Source of the DNA: CBDEFX01 sp965237635
Lineage (GTDB): Bacteria > Chloroflexota > Dehalococcoidia > Lucifugimonadales > CAUZJF01
NCBI GenBank assembly: GCA_965237635.1
Contig: CBDEFX010000001.1
Span: 1,550,001-1,614,000, forward strand
DNA length: 64,000 bases
Direction: 5' to 3'
Position 1 is the first letter of the stretch. Each line of letters begins with the position of its first letter. Positions 60,300-64,000 of the stretch are shown piece after piece. The notes below the pieces were generated by a model. The model ran no database searches, had not been told where the DNA came from, and saw only the letters and a program-made list of their open reading frames with translations. The translations under genes were made by a program, and so were the position numbers.

Positions 60300-60680
60300 A
60301 TGATGAACATGGAGAGGTTCAAGCCGGGCCAGAGCGCCGAGCTGGAGGCCGAAGTAACCAAAGAGATGAGCATCAACCGTATGGGCGGAGAGGGTACCGA
60401 TGTGCTGTCCACGCCTGACCTGCTGCGTTTGATGGAAGAGTGTAGCATCAAAGCATCGGACCCGTACCTTCCGGCAGGGCACACTACGGTGGGCTATGCT
60501 GTGGATGGGCTTCGACACCTGGCGCCGACGTCGGTTGGCGAGACCGTTCGCCTGACGGCTGAGTTGACAGAGGTCGACCGAAACAGGCTCACGTACTCCA
60601 TCGAGGCATCCGAGGGCGACATGAAGATCGGCGTAGCTGTCCACAAACGCGCGGTGGTCCCCAAAGAAACCGGCGCGTAG
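60300..60680 (+). CDS. Hotdog-fold thioesterase (FlK-like)
   Basis: 126 residues. A single hotdog domain: STPDLLRLMEECSIKASDPYL (central helix), GHTTVGYAVDGLRHLAPTSVG (the H-T-x-G strand region), ETVRLTAELTEVDRN and KIGVAVHKRAVV. It is closest in pattern to fluoroacetyl-CoA thioesterase-like proteins, which hydrolyse small acyl-CoAs. AGGAGGT precedes ATG 60300. It lies upstream of the molybdenum hydroxylase genes but has its own terminator-free gap of 162 bp before them. Confidence 0.82.
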   Translation: MMNMERFKPGQSAELEAEVTKEMSINRMGGEGTDVLSTPDLLRLMEECSIKASDPYLPAGHTTVGYAVDGLRHLAPTSVGETVRLTAELTEVDRNRLTYSIEASEGDMKIGVAVHKRAVVPKETGA

Positions 60681-60741
60681 ATCACGGTCGCCGCCACCGT
60701 GATTCCAGAGTTATTCGGTCGTTGTTGGAGTAAAGAAGGTC

Positions 60742-60750
60742 TGATATACT
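60742..60750 (+). promoter_or_regulatory. Extended -10 promoter of the molybdenum hydroxylase operon
   Basis: TG-A-TATACT (60742-60750), about 92 nt before the first gene of the operon. Confidence 0.5.
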
Positions 60751-60842
60751 GGTGCCGCTTGGCGAGGTTCTCAGCCTGAGGCGGCCTCTCTGGAGCAAGA
60801 GAATGGGCCTCACCACTTCCCCAGTGAGAAAGGAGTGCGCCA

Positions 60843-61730
60843 TTGAAGTGGATTAATTACGCCAGTCCCAGCACGCTCGACGAAGCCCTGCGCCTGCTGG
60901 CCGAAAAAGGCGATAAAGCGCGGGTTATGGCCGGTGGCACAGACTTGATCGTCCATATGAGAATGGGCGCGTTGCAGCCCGAACTCGTGGTGGATGGAAA
61001 GTCGATACCCGAGCTCATGGAGCTGAGTTACAGCCCTGAGAACGGGATGACCCTTGGTGCGGCGGTGCCCTGCTACAAGATCTATCAGAACGCTGAGGTA
61101 GCGAGGGCGTATCCGGGAGTCATCGACGCCGCCTCGCTGGTCGGTGGCATCCAGATCCAGGGCAGGGCCTCCTTTGGCGGGAACCTTTGCAATGCGGTGC
61201 CGAGCGCCGATTCGATTCCGGCCATGATCGCTCACAACGTCACATGTAAGATCGCGGGGCCAAACGGGACTCGCGAAGTCCCTGTAGAAGACTTCTGTAC
61301 GGCGCCGAGACAGAACGTTCTGAAGCCAGGTGAGCTGCTCGTTTCTCTTCACTTCCCGCCTCCGGCGCCGACATTCGGCGGTCGATATATCCGCTTCATA
61401 CCCAGGAATGAGATGGACATCGCCGTCGCCGGCGCCGGCGTGTCCGTGGTCCTTAACAACGGCACGATAGAGTCGGCTCGGGTCGCCCTGGCCGCGGTGG
61501 CCCCGACGCCCCTTCTGGTGAAGGAGGTGGGCGACGCCCTCGCGGGCAAGGCGTCCAACGACCAGGCGGCGATCAACGAAGCGGGTCAGATCGCGAAGAA
61601 CGCGGCCAAACCGATAGATGACATGCGCGGCACGGTGGAGTACCGCAAACACCTCTGTGACGTACTAACGAGACGTGCCTTGCAGGCTGCGATAACTAGA
61701 GCTAAGGGAGGCGTTGTCGATGCCCACTAA
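60843..61730 (+). CDS. Molybdenum hydroxylase FAD-binding (medium) subunit
   Basis: 295 residues of the CoxM/CutM type. FAD-pyrophosphate motifs: VMAGGTDLIVHM near residue 30 and GRASFGGNLCNAVPSAD near 108, followed by the C-terminal CO_deh_flav_C domain (DDMRGTVEYRKHLCDVLTRR). Transfers electrons from the 2Fe-2S subunit to an acceptor. TTG start at 60843, preceded by AAGGAG. Overlaps the next gene by 11 nt. Confidence 0.92.
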   Translation: MKWINYASPSTLDEALRLLAEKGDKARVMAGGTDLIVHMRMGALQPELVVDGKSIPELMELSYSPENGMTLGAAVPCYKIYQNAEVARAYPGVIDAASLVGGIQIQGRASFGGNLCNAVPSADSIPAMIAHNVTCKIAGPNGTREVPVEDFCTAPRQNVLKPGELLVSLHFPPPAPTFGGRYIRFIPRNEMDIAVAGAGVSVVLNNGTIESARVALAAVAPTPLLVKEVGDALAGKASNDQAAINEAGQIAKNAAKPIDDMRGTVEYRKHLCDVLTRRALQAAITRAKGGVVDAH

Positions 61731-62202
61731 GACCTATGTCCAGACTCGAATCAACGGCGAGGACGTCGAGTTCCTATGTGAGCCACGTCAGAGCCTCCTC
61801 GAATGTCTCAGAGATGTCCTGCAGCTTACGGGCGCCAAGGAGGGCTGCAACGACGGCAACTGCGGCGCGTGCACCGTTAGCATGGAAGGGCGCATCGTCG
61901 ATTCGTGCCTGGTGCTTGGCGTGGAGGCCGAGGGCAAAGAGATTAGTACGATAGAGGGCGTCGCCACCACGGATGGCCTGCACCCGATTCAGCAGGCCTT
62001 CCTCGAGAACGCGGCGCTGCAGTGTGGAATCTGCACCCCCGGGTTTATCGTCGCTTCCAAGGCTCTGCTGGAGGCCGAGCCCAACCCCTCCGAAGACCGT
62101 ATCAGACTATGGCTGGCGGGGAATCTCTGCCGTTGTACAGGATACGACAAGATCGTCCGAGCGGTGATGGACGCATCTCAGAAGATGGAGGCGATTCGAT
62201 GA
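61720..62202 (+). CDS. Molybdenum hydroxylase 2Fe-2S (small) subunit
   Basis: 160 residues from ATG 61720, with GGAGG upstream. Two clusters: plant-type EGCNDGNCGACTVSMEG near residue 45 plus the distal Cys in VDSCLVLG, and the proximal alpha-helical cluster QCGICTPGF...NLCRCTGYDKIV near 105-145. It passes electrons from the molybdenum site to FAD. The stop overlaps the large-subunit ATG (ATGA). Confidence 0.95.
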   Translation: MPTKTYVQTRINGEDVEFLCEPRQSLLECLRDVLQLTGAKEGCNDGNCGACTVSMEGRIVDSCLVLGVEAEGKEISTIEGVATTDGLHPIQQAFLENAALQCGICTPGFIVASKALLEAEPNPSEDRIRLWLAGNLCRCTGYDKIVRAVMDASQKMEAIR

Positions 62203-64000
62203 CGACCACCTACGAGCCCAACGTTGTCCTCTCCACAAAAGAGTACGACGTCGTCGGGACGCGACCCATCCGACACGACGGCGCGGACAAGGTAACCGGG
62301 CACGCCAAGTACGGCGCGGACTACTACACACCCGGGCTGCTGTACGGCAAGATCCTGAGAAGCCCTCACGCCCACGCCCGAATAAAGTCTATCGACACCA
62401 GCAAAGCCGAGGCGCTCCCAGGTGTCCGGGCGGTGGCTACTGCGAAAGACCTGCCTCCGACAGCCCCCGGCGAAGAGTTTCATCAGTCCACTTTAGGCGA
62501 CCAGAATACGAAGTACCGTCGTGAGCAAATTCTGGCTACCGACAAAGCCCTGTTCAAGGGCCATCCGGTCGCCGGGGTAGCGGCAGTCAGCCCGCACGTG
62601 GCTGACGAGGCTCTGTCTCTGATTGACGTGGAGTACGAGGTGCTTCCCCACGTGATGACGGCGCCAGAGGGAATGGTGAACGACGCTCCTTTGATCCACG
62701 ATGACGTTAGGACGAAGGAGGCCGGTGAAGAGAGTGGGGAGCCCAGCAACGTCGCGGAGCATCTACAGTTCAAATGGGGCGACGTCGACAAAGGCTTTGC
62801 TGAGGCCGACGTGATCATCGAGCGCGAGTTCAACACCGCGATGGTCCACCAGGGGTATATCGAGCCGCACAACTGCACCGTCCACTGGAACAAGGACGGG
62901 AGGATTTATATCTGGAACAGCACACAGGCGCCCTTCGAGGTGAAGGACGTCACTGCGGCCGTGTTGGGTCTGCCCTTCGCGGATGCCACTCTCACGCCGA
63001 TGGAGATCGGCGGTGGCTTCGGCGGGAAATGGGAGCCGTACGCCGAGCCCGTTTTGGCCATCCTTTCGAAGACGACCGGCCACCCGATCAAGAACGTGAT
63101 GACCCGCATGGAGGAGTTCGACAGCACGGGTCCGACGCCCGGCTCTTATATGAAGGTGAAGATTGGAGCTACCAACGAGGGCAGGATGACGGCGGCCCAG
63201 GCACACATCGCCTTCGAGGCGGGGGCCTGGCCCGGCTCCGTGATCGAGGCGGGAGCGAAGTGCGTTTTTGCGGCTTACGACCTCCCCAACTTCCTGATAG
63301 ACGGCTACGATGTAGTTGTAAACAAGCCGAAAACCGCCGCCTATCGAGCCCCCGGTTCTACTCAGGTCGCTTTCGCCACCGAGACCGTTGTTGACGAGCT
63401 TGCAGAGCAGCTGGAGATCGACCCGATAGAGCTCAGGCTAATGAACGCGGCCAAAGAGGGCACCCGGCGCTCCGACGGGCCACGATTTCCCCGTATCGGA
63501 TGCGTCGAGGTCCTGGAGGCGATGAGGGACCATCCGCATTACAAGACCCCTCTGGAGGGGCCGAACCGTGGCAGGGGCGTCGCTATAGGTTTCTGGTTCA
63601 ACGTTGGGGAATCCTCCAGCGTGAACATCAGCGTCAGTCCGGAAGGCAAAGTGGCCCTTGTGGAAGGCTCTCCCGACATCGGCGGGACCCGGACTTCGAT
63701 TGCGATGCAGGCTGCCGAGGTCTTGGGGATACCCGTCGAGGATGTCAGACCGTCAGTAGTGAACACCGACGAGATAGGCTATACGCTTGGGACCGGTGGG
63801 AGCCGAGTCACCTTCGCGACCGGCTGGGCTGCCATCGAAGCGGCGCGTGACGTAAAGCGCCAGATGATAGAGCGGGCTGCCGCGATCTGGGACGTCGACC
63901 CTAAGTCCGTCGAGATGGAACGCGGCGTGATTCAAGCCAAGGCAGACCCAGAGCTCAAGATGACGTTCAAGGAGCTGGCCGCGGAGCTAAACGACTCGGG
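62199..64000 (+). CDS. Molybdenum hydroxylase large (molybdopterin) subunit, truncated by the window
   Basis: About 600 residues are present and the frame is open at the right edge; the family is about 750-800. GTRPIRHDGADKVTGHAKYG lies at the N-terminus, MEIGGGFGGKWEPYAEP near residue 268 and the active-site loop AYRAPGSTQVAFATE near 385. The loop is not AYxCSFR, so this is not a form I CO dehydrogenase. It belongs to the broader xanthine dehydrogenase / aldehyde oxidase / benzoyl-CoA-reductase-like class. The upstream thioesterase hints at an acyl or aromatic-acid substrate, which is inference. Confidence 0.92.
   Translation, partial: MTTTYEPNVVLSTKEYDVVGTRPIRHDGADKVTGHAKYGADYYTPGLLYGKILRSPHAHARIKSIDTSKAEALPGVRAVATAKDLPPTAPGEEFHQSTLGDQNTKYRREQILATDKALFKGHPVAGVAAVSPHVADEALSLIDVEYEVLPHVMTAPEGMVNDAPLIHDDVRTKEAGEESGEPSNVAEHLQFKWGDVDKGFAEADVIIEREFNTAMVHQGYIEPHNCTVHWNKDGRIYIWNSTQAPFEVKDVTAAVLGLPFADATLTPMEIGGGFGGKWEPYAEPVLAILSKTTGHPIKNVMTRMEEFDSTGPTPGSYMKVKIGATNEGRMTAAQAHIAFEAGAWPGSVIEAGAKCVFAAYDLPNFLIDGYDVVVNKPKTAAYRAPGSTQVAFATETVVDELAEQLEIDPIELRLMNAAKEGTRRSDGPRFPRIGCVEVLEAMRDHPHYKTPLEGPNRGRGVAIGFWFNVGESSSVNISVSPEGKVALVEGSPDIGGTRTSIAMQAAEVLGIPVEDVRPSVVNTDEIGYTLGTGGSRVTFATGWAAIEAARDVKRQMIERAAAIWDVDPKSVEMERGVIQAKADPELKMTFKELAAELNDS

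Overview
The window looks like a high-GC bacterial chromosome segment from Chloroflexota, probably the Dehalococcoidia/SAR202 side. I infer this from a 1,508-residue membrane protein of the fused glycosyltransferase plus Chlor_Arch_YYY type (a family named for Chloroflexi and archaea), from interspersed palindromic intergenic repeats, and from overall gene content. No rRNA or tRNA gene was seen, so the placement is inference.

Layout. 1-1265: end of a Rossmann epimerase, a GNAT acetyltransferase and a Nudix hydrolase, all on the minus strand. 1340-11510: a pyrimidine operon, pyrR-pyrB-nudix-pyrC-(NDT/TIR-like gene)-carA-vapBC-HAD-carB. It is headed by a legible PyrR attenuator whose terminator also holds the pyrR Shine-Dalgarno. 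11535-18590: a small membrane protein, a glycerol-1-phosphate dehydrogenase homologue, dnaA, a DnaA-box array (candidate oriC), obg, nadD, pyrE and purM. 18764-27701: the giant membrane protein, a flavoprotein, a P-loop kinase-like protein, a DapA-family aldolase, a TIM-barrel isomerase and a broken HAD gene. 27753-29716: an array of 24 identical 21-bp units, then an IS256 element. 30087-36906: fabI, a hypothetical gene, repeats, an ArsR/SRPBCC pair, two decayed surface-protein genes and comF. 37094-48056: M16 peptidase, two SDRs (one lacking its catalytic lysine), cvpA, HNH nuclease, a ThDP enzyme, a YaaT fragment, holB and lysA. 48348-53513: an IS1380 element, then a 3.16-kb transposon carrying a SWIM-domain transposase and a restriction-modification pair. 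53555-58143: PDZ protein, JAMM protease, CDP-alcohol transferase, nucleotidyltransferase, cytidylate-kinase-like protein and apt. 58144-60299: 183-bp tandem repeats, one copy split by an IS481-type element. 60300-64000: thioesterase and a three-subunit molybdenum hydroxylase; the large subunit runs off the window.

The most notable system is the transposon at 50358-53513. It has terminal inverted repeats, an 8-10 bp target duplication (CTCGAGCA core), a SWIM/DDE transposase, a beta-class DNA methyltransferase and a small BglII/BstYI-like nuclease (E-x-Q motif). Deleting the element in silico restores a 68-codon ORF whose ATG overlaps the stop of the upstream PDZ gene, so the insertion site can be read exactly. 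A second unusual signal is that three separate genes (fabI, the TIM-barrel isomerase and the nucleotidyltransferase) have no ATG/GTG/TTG start that preserves the family N-terminus. Each instead has a well-placed Shine-Dalgarno in front of an ATC codon. Several genes carry single-base lesions (homopolymer frameshifts, in-frame stops) that are either decay, phase variation or consensus errors.
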